Origin: Candidatus Woesearchaeota archaeon
GTDB taxonomy: Archaea; Nanobdellota; Nanobdellia; Woesearchaeales; GW2011-AR4
Assembly (NCBI GenBank): GCA_016192985.1
Contig: JACPTC010000034.1
Location: 1-35,607 of the forward strand
Direction: 5' to 3'
DNA: 35,607 nt
This document shows, piece by piece, positions 15,840 through 24,718 of this stretch. Within the stretch, counting starts at the first letter, position 1, and each line of letters begins with the position of its first letter. A program made the position numbers and the translations under genes. The notes under the pieces were generated by a model. It was not told the DNA's origin. It saw nothing but the letters and a program-made list of their open reading frames with translations, and searched no databases.

Positions 15840-18452
15840 ATGGCAAAAGACCCAATATGCGGAATGGAAGTTGATGAGAAAAAAGCCAAGTTCAGCACTG
15901 TCAAAAATGGGAAAAAATATTATTTCTGCAGCAAGGATTGCTCTGACAAATTCACAAAAGGCAGCCAAAAAGCAGAAGAGCATAATGGAGCCGGACATAA
16001 ATCCAGCATCAAAAAAACATCAATCTCAATTTCTGGAATGCACTGCGCCTCATGCGCGATAACAATTGAAAGGGCGCTCAAGAAAACAAAAGGAGTGGCT
16101 AAAGCAAGCGTTAATTTTGCCTCTGAAAAAGCAAGCGTGGAATTCAATGAAAATGAAGTTGATGAAGACGCAATAAATCAAGCAGTTGTTAAATCAGGGT
16201 ATAAAGTTCTTGATGCCCAAAAAAATGAAAAAAACATTGGCGAAGCAAGGCTTAAAGTCATTGGGATGGATAATCCTCATTGCGTAGGAACAGTCTCAAA
16301 TGCCTTAAACCTTATCAAAGGCATACTCTCAAAAGAGCTTCTGGTAAATGAGCGCGCTTTCATCAAATATGACCCAAATCAGACCAATGTTGAGGAAATC
16401 AAGAAAGTCATAAAACAAGCTGGTTACGAGCCGGTTGAACAGACAGCATCAAGCGTTGACAGGGAGAAAGAAGCAAGGCAAAGGGAAATCAAAAGACTCA
16501 AGTGGGAAGTTATTGCGGGGTTTATTATCAGCATTCCGATATTTATTCTTTCATTTCCCGAGTGGTTCAAGATAGTGATGCCTTATCATAATTATTTTCT
16601 TCTTGCGTTAGCAACGCCAGTACAGCTCATTCTGGGGTACAGATTTTATGCTGGGACTTGGGTTGCATTGAGAAATAAAACTGCTAATATGGATACTTTG
16701 ATTGCTGTAGGAACATCTGCCGCTTACATCTACAGCGCGCTTGTGACTTTTTTGCCGTCATATTTTGACGGGAAGCTTTACTTTGACACATCTTCAGTAA
16801 TTATAACCTTCATTTTGCTTGGAAAATATTTTGAGGCTTTGACAAAAGGAAAAGCTTCAGAAGCGATAAGAAAGCTGATTGGTCTTCAGGCAAGGACAGC
16901 AATTGTCGTTAGAGGCGGAAAAGAGCAGGAAATTCCTATAGAAGAATTGCAGATTGATGACATATTTATAGTTAAGCCCGGGCAAAAAATTGCAACTGAC
17001 GGCATTGTCGCTTCTGGATATTCCCATGTTGACGAATCAATGATTACCGGAGAGAGCATGCCGGTATCGAAAAAAGAAAAAGACAAAGTGATTGGAGCAA
17101 CAATCAATAAAAGCGGAATGCTGAAGGTTAAGGCAACCAAAGTTGGAAGCGACACAATGCTTGCCCAAATTATAAAATTAGTCGAAGATGCCCAAGGCTC
17201 AAAAGCGCCTATTCAAAGGCTGGCTGACAAGGTTTCTTCAATCTTTGTTCCGGTTGTGGTTCTGATTGCAATATTGTCATTTCTTTTCTGGTATTTGATT
17301 GCTCCAAGTTTCATGGCAATAAATGCGCCTTTCCTGTTTTCTTTTACGATTTTTGTAGCTGTCCTCATAATTGCATGTCCCTGCGCACTTGGACTAGCAA
17401 CGCCAACTGCAATAATGGTAGGCACCGGCAAAGGAGCAGAGAATGGAATTTTGATTAAGAATGCAGAGGCGCTTGAAACTGCGCATAAATTGACAACTGT
17501 TGTGTTCGACAAAACAGGCACGCTGACAAAAGGAAAGCCGGAAGTTGCAGATATTGTTGCTTTGGATAAAAAATACGCTGAAAATGATGTTTTGAAATTC
17601 GCTGCAATTGCTGAAAAAGGCTCCCAGCATCCTCTTGCTGATGCGATTGTGAACAGCGCAAAAAACAGAAAGATTGTAATAAATGAACCTGACAAATTTG
17701 AAGCAATACATGGCAAAGGCGCTGTTGCAAAGTACAAGAATCATGAAATTTTGATTGGGAACGATAAGCTCATGCAGCAGCACAGGATAAAAATTTCTGA
17801 TGATGTGGACAGTAAAATAAGCAGGCTTGAAGAGCAGGGGAAAACAACAGTAATTTTGGGCTTGAACAAATCAATTATAGGCCTGATTGCGATTGCCGAT
17901 ACCTTAAAGGAGAATTCAAAAGAAGCTGTTGATGAGCTTCACAAGCTGGGAAAAGAAGTTGTAATGATCACCGGCGACAATGAAAGGACTGCAAAAGCAA
18001 TTGCCTCGCAAGTTGGAATTGACAAGGTAGTTGCAGGGGTTCTTCCGCAGGATAAGGAAAGCGAAATAAAAAAGCTTCAGAAAAATGGCAAAGTAGTTGC
18101 AATGGTTGGCGATGGAATCAATGACGCTCCTGCTTTAGCTGCTTCTGATGTTGGGATTGCGATTGGCGCAGGCACAGACATTGCAATTGAAGCATGTTCA
18201 ATTATTTTAATCAAGAATGATTTGAGGGATGCTGTAACGGCAATTAAATTAAGCTCGTATACTATCAAAAAAATAAAGCAGAATTTGTTCTGGGCGTTTT
18301 TTTACAATGTTGCAGGCATTCCAATTGCAGCCGGCATACTATACCCTTTTGTCGGATTTTTATTGAACCCCATAATTGCAGGAGCAGCTATGGCGTTCTC
18401 GTCAGTTAGTGTTGTGAGCAACAGCTTGCTGATGAGAACTTGGAGAGCATGA
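15840..18452 (+). CDS. copA: Heavy-metal (Cu) P1B-type ATPase with N-terminal YHS domain and HMA domains
   Basis: DPICGMEVDEKKA...YFCSKDC (YHS), GMHCASCAITIE (HMA1), GMDNPHCVGTVSNAL (HMA2-like), CPCALGLATP, DKTGTLTKGKPE, GDGINDAPALA. Confidence 0.95.
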   Translation: MAKDPICGMEVDEKKAKFSTVKNGKKYYFCSKDCSDKFTKGSQKAEEHNGAGHKSSIKKTSISISGMHCASCAITIERALKKTKGVAKASVNFASEKASVEFNENEVDEDAINQAVVKSGYKVLDAQKNEKNIGEARLKVIGMDNPHCVGTVSNALNLIKGILSKELLVNERAFIKYDPNQTNVEEIKKVIKQAGYEPVEQTASSVDREKEARQREIKRLKWEVIAGFIISIPIFILSFPEWFKIVMPYHNYFLLALATPVQLILGYRFYAGTWVALRNKTANMDTLIAVGTSAAYIYSALVTFLPSYFDGKLYFDTSSVIITFILLGKYFEALTKGKASEAIRKLIGLQARTAIVVRGGKEQEIPIEELQIDDIFIVKPGQKIATDGIVASGYSHVDESMITGESMPVSKKEKDKVIGATINKSGMLKVKATKVGSDTMLAQIIKLVEDAQGSKAPIQRLADKVSSIFVPVVVLIAILSFLFWYLIAPSFMAINAPFLFSFTIFVAVLIIACPCALGLATPTAIMVGTGKGAENGILIKNAEALETAHKLTTVVFDKTGTLTKGKPEVADIVALDKKYAENDVLKFAAIAEKGSQHPLADAIVNSAKNRKIVINEPDKFEAIHGKGAVAKYKNHEILIGNDKLMQQHRIKISDDVDSKISRLEEQGKTTVILGLNKSIIGLIAIADTLKENSKEAVDELHKLGKEVVMITGDNERTAKAIASQVGIDKVVAGVLPQDKESEIKKLQKNGKVVAMVGDGINDAPALAASDVGIAIGAGTDIAIEACSIILIKNDLRDAVTAIKLSSYTIKKIKQNLFWAFFYNVAGIPIAAGILYPFVGFLLNPIIAGAAMAFSSVSVVSNSLLMRTWRA

Positions 18453-18486
18453 CTATATTTTGACAAACAGGAAGGAGGTAATAAAA

Positions 18487-18768
18487 ATGGAAAAATTAAA
18501 TTCGCATGCAGTTGCTTTGTCGCTTGGATTAACAACTACTGTGCTTTATCTGATTTGTTTAGTATTGACGGCAATTACGCCACTGCCTGTGCTTGTAGTT
18601 GTAGTAAACTCATTTCAGCATAGCCTTGATTTGTCAAGCGTAATGAGCAAAAGCACAACTTTGGCAAGCATTGCTATAGGCATTGTGGGTTGGTTTATAA
18701 CAGCAGCATTCATTGGCTACATATTTACATTTTTGTATAACAAGCTTGGGCAGAAATTCAGCTCATGA
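18487..18768 (+). CDS. DUF5676-like membrane protein
   Basis: Two TMs, SHAVALSLGLTTTVLYLICLV; AGGAGG RBS; directly follows copA. Confidence 0.65.
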   Translation: MEKLNSHAVALSLGLTTTVLYLICLVLTAITPLPVLVVVVNSFQHSLDLSSVMSKSTTLASIAIGIVGWFITAAFIGYIFTFLYNKLGQKFSS

Positions 18769-20237
18769 TGATAAGACCAGAGAAACTTGCGAAAATATAC
18801 TGCGTATTTCCAAAAGATATGCTTGAAACTGTCACAAATACATTGCAGGATATAAGCGCAGTCCACTTATACGACATTAAAGGAGAACATCTATCTCTAA
18901 AGCCGGTCTCTGGAAACAACAAGGATGAAATAATCAAAATGTCAGAAAATGTAAAGAAGCTCAGAAATGAACTCGAATCAAAGGCTCGAAGAAAAGGGCT
19001 TGAATGGCTTTTCGGACCAAGATATATTCCGCTAGAAAGAAGGGACATGAAAATTGAAGAGATTGAAGATGAAACTGAGAAGCTGTTAAAAGAAATTAAG
19101 AATAAATATGGAGAAATAAATGCAAAAAACGCAAAAGAAATAAAAAAGATTTATTATCCAAGATTGCTTTCTATAAATGAACATCTTAATAACATTAACG
19201 AAAGGATTAAGGCATTGGAAAAATTTGGCTCAACAGAATACACAATTTGTTTCGCAGGCTTCGCAGCAAAAGAGGACGTTTCAAAAATTTTGAACGCTAT
19301 AGACGCAGCAACAAACGGAAAGTCTGCATTTGAAATAAAAGATGCTGTTTCTGAGGACAATCCTCCCACAAAGCTGTCGAATCCAAAACTTGTAAAGCCG
19401 TTTGAAATTCTGACTGAAAATTACGGCATGCCATCTTATGACGGAATAGACCCAACTTTTATTCTTGCAGTCAGCTTTACTCTTATTTTCGGCTTGATGT
19501 TTCCTGATGTTGGCTATGGAATAATGCTTAGCGCATTGGGTTTGCTTGTTTATTTCATAACAAGAAAAACAACAAAATTCATCAGGAACGTGAATATAAT
19601 CCTTATGTACGCTGGGTTATCATCCGCTTTTTTTGGATTTTTATTAGGGGAATTTTTTGGAGGCTTGATTCCGATAAACCCAATCCTCTATGACCCTGCA
19701 AAGGACATACTGGCGATTTTGTTTTTTTCTGTAGTTATCGGGATTTTGCACATATCGATTGGGCTATTATCTGGCATAATTGTTAAAAAACACAGATTGC
19801 ACAGCATTGGATTGTTAATCTCTTTGTGGTCGATTGTTTTTCTTGTATACACAAAAAATTATAGTTTCTTGTTTTTGTTTGCTGCATCATTCGCAATGCT
19901 TATTTACATTAAGGGATTCCTGATAATTGAAGAAGTTATGGCTTTATTTTCGCATGTTTTATCCTATCTAAGAGTCGGAATTTTAATATTGTTAAGCGTT
20001 ATAATGTCAAAACTGCTCTTAGAAGCGTACTTGGGGCTTCCCAAAAACTTCGTGGGAATAACGTCAGGCATATTATTGATAATAGTTGGAATTTTGCTTT
20101 CATTTGCTATTGGCGTTATATCAGTTTTCGTTCAATCTTTACGTTTGCACTGGCTTGAATTTTTCAGCAGCTATGAGTTTGGCGGAAGAAAGTTTAAGCC
20201 ATTTAGGTATAAAAAGGAATATTTATATTCATTATAA
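18765..20237 (+). CDS. A/V-type ATPase subunit I (a subunit)-like
   Basis: MIRPEKLAKIYCVFPKD N-terminus, coiled-coil arm, FGLMFPDVGYGIML, SHVLSYLRVGILILLSVIMSK, ...RLHWLEFFSSYEFGGRKFKPFRYKKE C-terminus. Confidence 0.88.
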   Translation: MMIRPEKLAKIYCVFPKDMLETVTNTLQDISAVHLYDIKGEHLSLKPVSGNNKDEIIKMSENVKKLRNELESKARRKGLEWLFGPRYIPLERRDMKIEEIEDETEKLLKEIKNKYGEINAKNAKEIKKIYYPRLLSINEHLNNINERIKALEKFGSTEYTICFAGFAAKEDVSKILNAIDAATNGKSAFEIKDAVSEDNPPTKLSNPKLVKPFEILTENYGMPSYDGIDPTFILAVSFTLIFGLMFPDVGYGIMLSALGLLVYFITRKTTKFIRNVNIILMYAGLSSAFFGFLLGEFFGGLIPINPILYDPAKDILAILFFSVVIGILHISIGLLSGIIVKKHRLHSIGLLISLWSIVFLVYTKNYSFLFLFAASFAMLIYIKGFLIIEEVMALFSHVLSYLRVGILILLSVIMSKLLLEAYLGLPKNFVGITSGILLIIVGILLSFAIGVISVFVQSLRLHWLEFFSSYEFGGRKFKPFRYKKEYLYSL

Positions 20238-20251
20238 AATTACTAATCACA

Positions 20252-20671
20252 ATGGCAATTAGAAAGATATTAGTAGCAACTGACGGCTCAGTTTTTTCAA
20301 GACGAGCAGCAAGCTTCGCAATCGAAATAGCAAAAGCTGTAAACGCTGAGATAATTGCATTGCATGTAATCGAGGTAAAACGGCCAAAAATGCTTGAAGC
20401 AGGCAGCATAGAAAAGACAAAAGCCAAGCAGGCGGAACTCTGCTTTAAGGATTTTGAGGCAGAAGCCAAGAATGCAGAAGTGCAATTCAAGACAAAAATG
20501 CTTGTTTCAAGAAGCACGCCTCAAACTATTATAGATGAAGTTGAAGTCCAGAATCCCGATATTCTTGCAATGGGTTCACATGGATTAACAGGATTAAAAA
20601 AGCTTTTGCTTGGAAGCGTTTCAACAGAAGTGCTTAAGAAATCAACAGTTCCGGTTTTAATAGTCAAATAA
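20252..20671 (+). CDS. UspA-family universal stress protein
   Basis: KILVATDGSVFSRRAA; GSHGLTGLKKLLLGSVSTEVLKKSTVPVLIVK. Confidence 0.92.
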   Translation: MAIRKILVATDGSVFSRRAASFAIEIAKAVNAEIIALHVIEVKRPKMLEAGSIEKTKAKQAELCFKDFEAEAKNAEVQFKTKMLVSRSTPQTIIDEVEVQNPDILAMGSHGLTGLKKLLLGSVSTEVLKKSTVPVLIVK

Positions 20672-20697
20672 AGAGACGGAACGTTTCAGAAAAGTAA

Positions 20698-20976
20698 TTA
20701 TCCATTCAATCCAAAAGATGTCGTAAAATCAACAATCATCTGGTATTTATTGAGGTAATCAAATCCTTTTTGTGTCAAAGAATAGGTTTTTCCTGACTTG
20801 GATGTACTTTCGACGATAAATCCCTTTATAATTAGATTATTTATGTACTCTGTGAACATCTGGTTTGATAGGTTGGACTTATACAGAACATTGGTTGGCT
20901 TAATCCTGCCGTTCTTTTCCTTTATTGCATTCAGTATGTCATGGATTATCTGCAATCTGTCTCTCTTTTTGCTCAT
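20698..20976 (-). CDS. Small winged-helix regulator (COG3432-like)
   Basis: RIKPTNVLYKSNLSNQMFTEYINNLIIKGFIVESTSKSGKTYSLTQKGFDYLNKY. Confidence 0.75.
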   Translation of the reverse strand: MSKKRDRLQIIHDILNAIKEKNGRIKPTNVLYKSNLSNQMFTEYINNLIIKGFIVESTSKSGKTYSLTQKGFDYLNKYQMIVDFTTSFGLNG

Positions 20977-21638
20977 TTTCTCTTGATTATGGTCAAAAGG
21001 TTTATAAAAATCAATGAATAAGCCACAAGCTCAAGAAAGTGCCCTGCAACATAGTAAGCTCCGTGGTTAATTGAGAAAATAAAATGGATTTTTCCAAACA
21101 GCAAAAACAAGAATGCGATTAGCACAATTAGCGAATTCACTCTTCTGCTTTGAAGGTAATTTCTCAGATAATAAAACGAGGTATAAATCAAAAGAATTGA
21201 AGATAGTGTGTAAAATAAGTATAAGGGGTTTGAGCTAACTAATATTACCCCCAGTGATATCACAAGAAACAAAAGATATGCCCCAATACTCTTAATTTTC
21301 AAAGCCATGTAGGCAAGCGTAACAAGCCCTGCAATGAACAGAATGATGTGAGTATAGATTCCAAGGCTGCCTAAAGCATGCATTGACTTCATTGACTGCA
21401 TGTTGCAACCTTCTGCCATTGAGTAGCTTGATGCAAAATTTAGTATAGATTGTATTAGATACGCGGCCGAGATAAATAGAAATGAAATTCCAAATAACTT
21501 TGACTGCCCTTGGCCTGACAACTGGTAAATTCTTAGAGCATATACCCCAACCATTAAAGTCACTATAAAAAACAGAAGCTCAAGAAAGATATTGTATCCC
21601 AAAAACCAGTGTGGTACTACAGCATAATCCATATTCAT
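20973..21638 (-). CDS. Multi-TM (about 7) membrane protein
   Basis: Hydrophobicity pattern; overlaps the start of the wHTH gene by 4 nt. Confidence 0.7.
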   Translation of the reverse strand: MNMDYAVVPHWFLGYNIFLELLFFIVTLMVGVYALRIYQLSGQGQSKLFGISFLFISAAYLIQSILNFASSYSMAEGCNMQSMKSMHALGSLGIYTHIILFIAGLVTLAYMALKIKSIGAYLLFLVISLGVILVSSNPLYLFYTLSSILLIYTSFYYLRNYLQSRRVNSLIVLIAFLFLLFGKIHFIFSINHGAYYVAGHFLELVAYSLIFINLLTIIKRK

Positions 21639-21745
21639 TGTCTTATTTTTCCCTTTTTAAACTTTCCGAAGGTTAACTCCTGATTATTCTTTAATAAGCT
21701 ATATATAAGCGGCGTGTTATATCCTTCATCACGGAGGCGATTAAC

Positions 21746-22012
21746 ATGAATAAAAAGGTAAAGAAAATCACAAATAAGCTTGTGTTTGCAGTTGCATTGG
21801 TAGCACTGATTTCGATAGTTGTGATTGCATATGCGCAGGGAGAAAGCCAGAGCCGCATGTCAGGCAATATGATGGACATGATGGGCGGCAATGGAATGGG
21901 CAAGATGCATGAGCAGATGACAAAAGGGCTTGACATCGAAAGCAAGGAGCAGATGGATGAGATGCATGAGCAGTGCGAAAAGTTGCATAAGGAAAATGAT
22001 ACGATGCAGTAA
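21746..22012 (+). CDS. Secreted Met/His-rich small protein
   Basis: Signal peptide then MSGNMMDMMGGNGMGKMHEQM...QMDEMHEQCEKLH; TATA-like CTATATATAAG upstream. Confidence 0.7.
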   Translation: MNKKVKKITNKLVFAVALVALISIVVIAYAQGESQSRMSGNMMDMMGGNGMGKMHEQMTKGLDIESKEQMDEMHEQCEKLHKENDTMQ

Positions 22013-22013
22013 A

Positions 22014-22244
22014 ATGGAAAAGGAAGCCTATGGATGGATTTTGGTTGGAGTAATCTTGCTTCTGCTTACAAGCGGAATGCTTATGGGAGTTGGTCACATG
22101 GGAATTGGAGGGCTATTGATGGTGATATTTTGGATTGCCGTGATTTGGCTGATGTTTAGTCTTATAGATGATAAAAAGGAGAAATATCAAAAAATATCAA
22201 AAATGGAATTTGATAAAATAAAAAAAGAAATAGTTGACGGGTGA
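22014..22244 (+). CDS. Small membrane protein (SHOCT-like tail)
   Basis: MEKEAYGWILVGVILLLLTSGMLMGVGHMGIGGLLMVIFWIAVIWLMFSLIDDKKEKYQKISKMEFDKIKKEIVDG, start re-assigned from 21930. Confidence 0.65.
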   Translation: MEKEAYGWILVGVILLLLTSGMLMGVGHMGIGGLLMVIFWIAVIWLMFSLIDDKKEKYQKISKMEFDKIKKEIVDG

Positions 22245-22248
22245 AAAT

Positions 22249-22455
22249 ATGCATGAGCACGAGGAAAAACAGGGTTTTGTTAAGAAGATAAAGAATAATC
22301 ATTATCTAATGATTCTGGTTTGCATCGTGCCCATTGCTTTACTGCTTGGCGGAAGCTATTTTTTTGGATGGAAGAATAACTCCCTGCTTATATTTGCGAT
22401 GCTTGCAGCATGCATGGTAAGCCATATTTTCATGATGAAAAATCACAATCATTGA
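22249..22455 (+). CDS. Small His-flanked membrane protein (DUF2933-like)
   Basis: MHEHEEKQGF...CIVPIALLLGGSYFFGWKNNSLLIFAMLAACMVSHIFMMKNHNH. Confidence 0.6.
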   Translation: MHEHEEKQGFVKKIKNNHYLMILVCIVPIALLLGGSYFFGWKNNSLLIFAMLAACMVSHIFMMKNHNH

Positions 22456-22476
22456 TTCATCTTAAGGAGGTGACCG

Positions 22477-22515
22477 ATGGATAAGAAAAACAAAAGGGTG
22501 CTGCTAAAAATTTAA
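22477..22515 (+). other. 12-codon mini-ORF (MDKKNKRVLLKI*) behind a very strong SD
   Basis: AAGGAGGTGACCG-ATG; stops after 12 codons in an AT-rich tract. Confidence 0.4.
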
Positions 22516-22557
22516 TTTAATTTTTTTATTTTTTAGAGTTGTTAATGGGGTGTGATT

Positions 22558-22842
22558 ATGTACCAATGCAGGAGGGAAATTAAGCTAAGCTGTGATGATG
22601 CCACCGCAAAAGCAAGAGAGGAGCTTGCAAAAGAAGACTTCAGGGAAACTGCCATAGGTGCAGGAATATTAATTTTTGTCTTTGTCCTTTTATTGCTGAC
22701 AATCCAATCGGCAACCGGGCATAGGTCATGGGTATTTTCATCAGTCTTGTCGCTGATTATTCTTGGATTGTTTTTTTCATTCACCATAAAACAGGCGGAA
22801 AAAGGTGAAAGAATCGTGCATAAAGACAATCCAAGCCGATAA
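22558..22842 (+). CDS. Small two-TM membrane protein
   Basis: GGGGTG RBS; MYQCRREIKLSCDDATAKAREELAKEDFRETAIGAG.... Confidence 0.6.
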   Translation: MYQCRREIKLSCDDATAKAREELAKEDFRETAIGAGILIFVFVLLLLTIQSATGHRSWVFSSVLSLIILGLFFSFTIKQAEKGERIVHKDNPSR

Positions 22843-22849
22843 GGGCGAG

Positions 22850-22927
22850 ATGACTGTCAATCTATGCAGGATCATAGGAGAATGCAAAAACAAGGATTGC
22901 CAATGCAATAAGAAAAGCGAGGAATAA
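22850..22927 (+). CDS. 25-aa Cys-rich microprotein MTVNLCRIIGECKNKDCQCNKKSEE
   Basis: Complete ORF filling the gap between two genes; four Cys; stop 2 nt before the next ATG. Confidence 0.45.
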   Translation: MTVNLCRIIGECKNKDCQCNKKSEE

Positions 22928-22929
22928 AA

Positions 22930-23616
22930 ATGGAAGAAAATTCATTTAGTATCGGAAAAAAATATATTTACACGGGATTGACAATATTGGTTCTATTCTT
23001 TGGATATTTTATGTATTCTCTTGGAGCTACCAAGGCAAATGTAAATACCCCCATGCAGTCTGGCAATCAGGCCGGAATGGGAAATTCAAATGATATGTCG
23101 AGCCATCACAAGCCAGCTATTGATAAATCAAGTAGATTCTATGAATCTGCCGTTGGAAAGAATGCTCCTGAATTTGAATTGCAGGATATTAACGGCAACA
23201 TAGTAAAGCTAAGCGATTATAAGGGTAAGAATATAGTGTTGTTCTTTAATGAGGGTGCGATGTGCTACCCTTCTTGCTGGAACCAAGTGGCTGCCTTTGC
23301 CAAAGATGAAAGATTCAACAATGAAGGTACAGTTGCTCTTTCAATTGTGGTAGATTCACAGGCACAGTGGCAAAAGATATTCCAGAAAGTTCCGCAGATG
23401 GCAGGCACAAACATGCTATTTGATATCAGCAAGAAAACATCAATTGATTATGATGTGCTTTTCACTCAATCTTCGATGCACAAGGGCTCATATCCGGGTC
23501 ACACCTACTTTATAATTGGCAAGGATGGAGTCATAAGGTACACATTTGATGACTCACGGATGGCTATAAACAATGAGCAGATTGCATCCGAATTAGAAAA
23601 AATTAATGGTGCCTGA
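22930..23616 (+). CDS. Membrane-anchored redoxin (AhpC/TSA-like)
   Basis: N-terminal TM, GKNAPEFELQDINGNIVKLSDYKGKNIVLFFNEGAMCYPSCWNQ. Confidence 0.85.
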   Translation: MEENSFSIGKKYIYTGLTILVLFFGYFMYSLGATKANVNTPMQSGNQAGMGNSNDMSSHHKPAIDKSSRFYESAVGKNAPEFELQDINGNIVKLSDYKGKNIVLFFNEGAMCYPSCWNQVAAFAKDERFNNEGTVALSIVVDSQAQWQKIFQKVPQMAGTNMLFDISKKTSIDYDVLFTQSSMHKGSYPGHTYFIIGKDGVIRYTFDDSRMAINNEQIASELEKINGA

Positions 23617-24398
23617 TGGAGCCAACGCTTCTAATTGCTTCTCTTTTGACGGCATTCATAGCAGGAATTGCAGCCTTGTTTGCCCCTTGCTGCATAACAG
23701 TTTTATTGCCAACGTACCTTGGCTCGATTTTCAGGCAGAAAAAGAAAGTTATTGCAATGACATTTGTATTTTTCCTAGGATTGCTTGCCGTGTTTATGCC
23801 ACTTGGCCTTGGATTTGCAAGCCTTGGAACTTTGTTTAGCGAATATCATGATTTGATTTTTATTTTGGGAGGTATTTTTTTGCTTCTCTTAGGAGCATCA
23901 ATATTATTGGGATTTCATTTTTCATTTTCATTTACAAAGCATCCAAAGTCAAAAATAACTGGTCCAGTATCAGTTTTTACTTTGGGAATATTTTCAGCAA
24001 TTGCAACACTTTGCTGTGCTCCGGTGTTGGCAGGTGTTTTAGCACTATCAATACTTCCAGGCTCATTGTTCTGGGGAGGGTTGTATTCATTCTTATACGT
24101 TGCAGGAATGATAGCACCACTCTTTGTCGTAGCGTTCTTCATGGACAAGTATGATTTGACATCAAAGTTTGAAAAATTAAGCCAGTCTGTCTCTTACAAA
24201 GTATTTGGAAGGGAGATAAATGTGAGTTCGGCAGAGCTTATATCAGGAATAATGTTTTTGGGGCTTGGAATTTTGATAATATATCTTGCAAAGGCAGGAA
24301 AGCTTGCGATGGGGAATAATACAATGCAGACTTCAATAAATATTTTCATGAGCAATCTAACAACATCTATTAAGGCATATGGACGTTCTTTGAATTAA
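23616..24398 (+). CDS. ccdA: CcdA/DsbD-type transmembrane electron carrier
   Basis: GIAALFAPCCITVLLPTYLG and IATLCCAPVLAGVLALS Cys pair; multi-TM; overlaps the redoxin gene by 1 nt. Confidence 0.85.
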   Translation: MEPTLLIASLLTAFIAGIAALFAPCCITVLLPTYLGSIFRQKKKVIAMTFVFFLGLLAVFMPLGLGFASLGTLFSEYHDLIFILGGIFLLLLGASILLGFHFSFSFTKHPKSKITGPVSVFTLGIFSAIATLCCAPVLAGVLALSILPGSLFWGGLYSFLYVAGMIAPLFVVAFFMDKYDLTSKFEKLSQSVSYKVFGREINVSSAELISGIMFLGLGILIIYLAKAGKLAMGNNTMQTSINIFMSNLTTSIKAYGRSLN

Positions 24399-24625
24399 AT
24401 GTACAAAAATGTCCGAAAAGTTCACACATTAAAAAGCTAAATAACAACTTTTTTCGTATAAAAGAGTTAATTTCTTTATTTTTTCTTTCAATCGAGTTAT
24501 TTAACCGCTTTTTACCGATTTAAAGCCCGAATAATGCTTAACTTCCTTATATTAAGTTTTTTCTGGAAGAGTGTTTATTGATTCAAATGTACAAAAATAA
24601 CGAAGGAGTACAATAAAAAGTAAAG

Positions 24626-24715
24626 GTTACTTTGTATAAGTAACTGTTACCTAAATAAAGTAACGTTGTAGATTATATACAACTTCGTTACCACCCTCGC
24701 TTCAGAGGGGGTGGT
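24626..24715 (+). promoter_or_regulatory. Stacked inverted repeats in the transposase leader
   Basis: GTTACTT-tgtat-AAGTAAC (24626-24644); GTAACGTTGTA...TACAACttcGTTAC (24660-24691); ACCACCCTC-gcttca-GAGGGGGTGGT (24690-24715) overlapping the RBS. Confidence 0.75.
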
Positions 24716-24718
24716 AAT

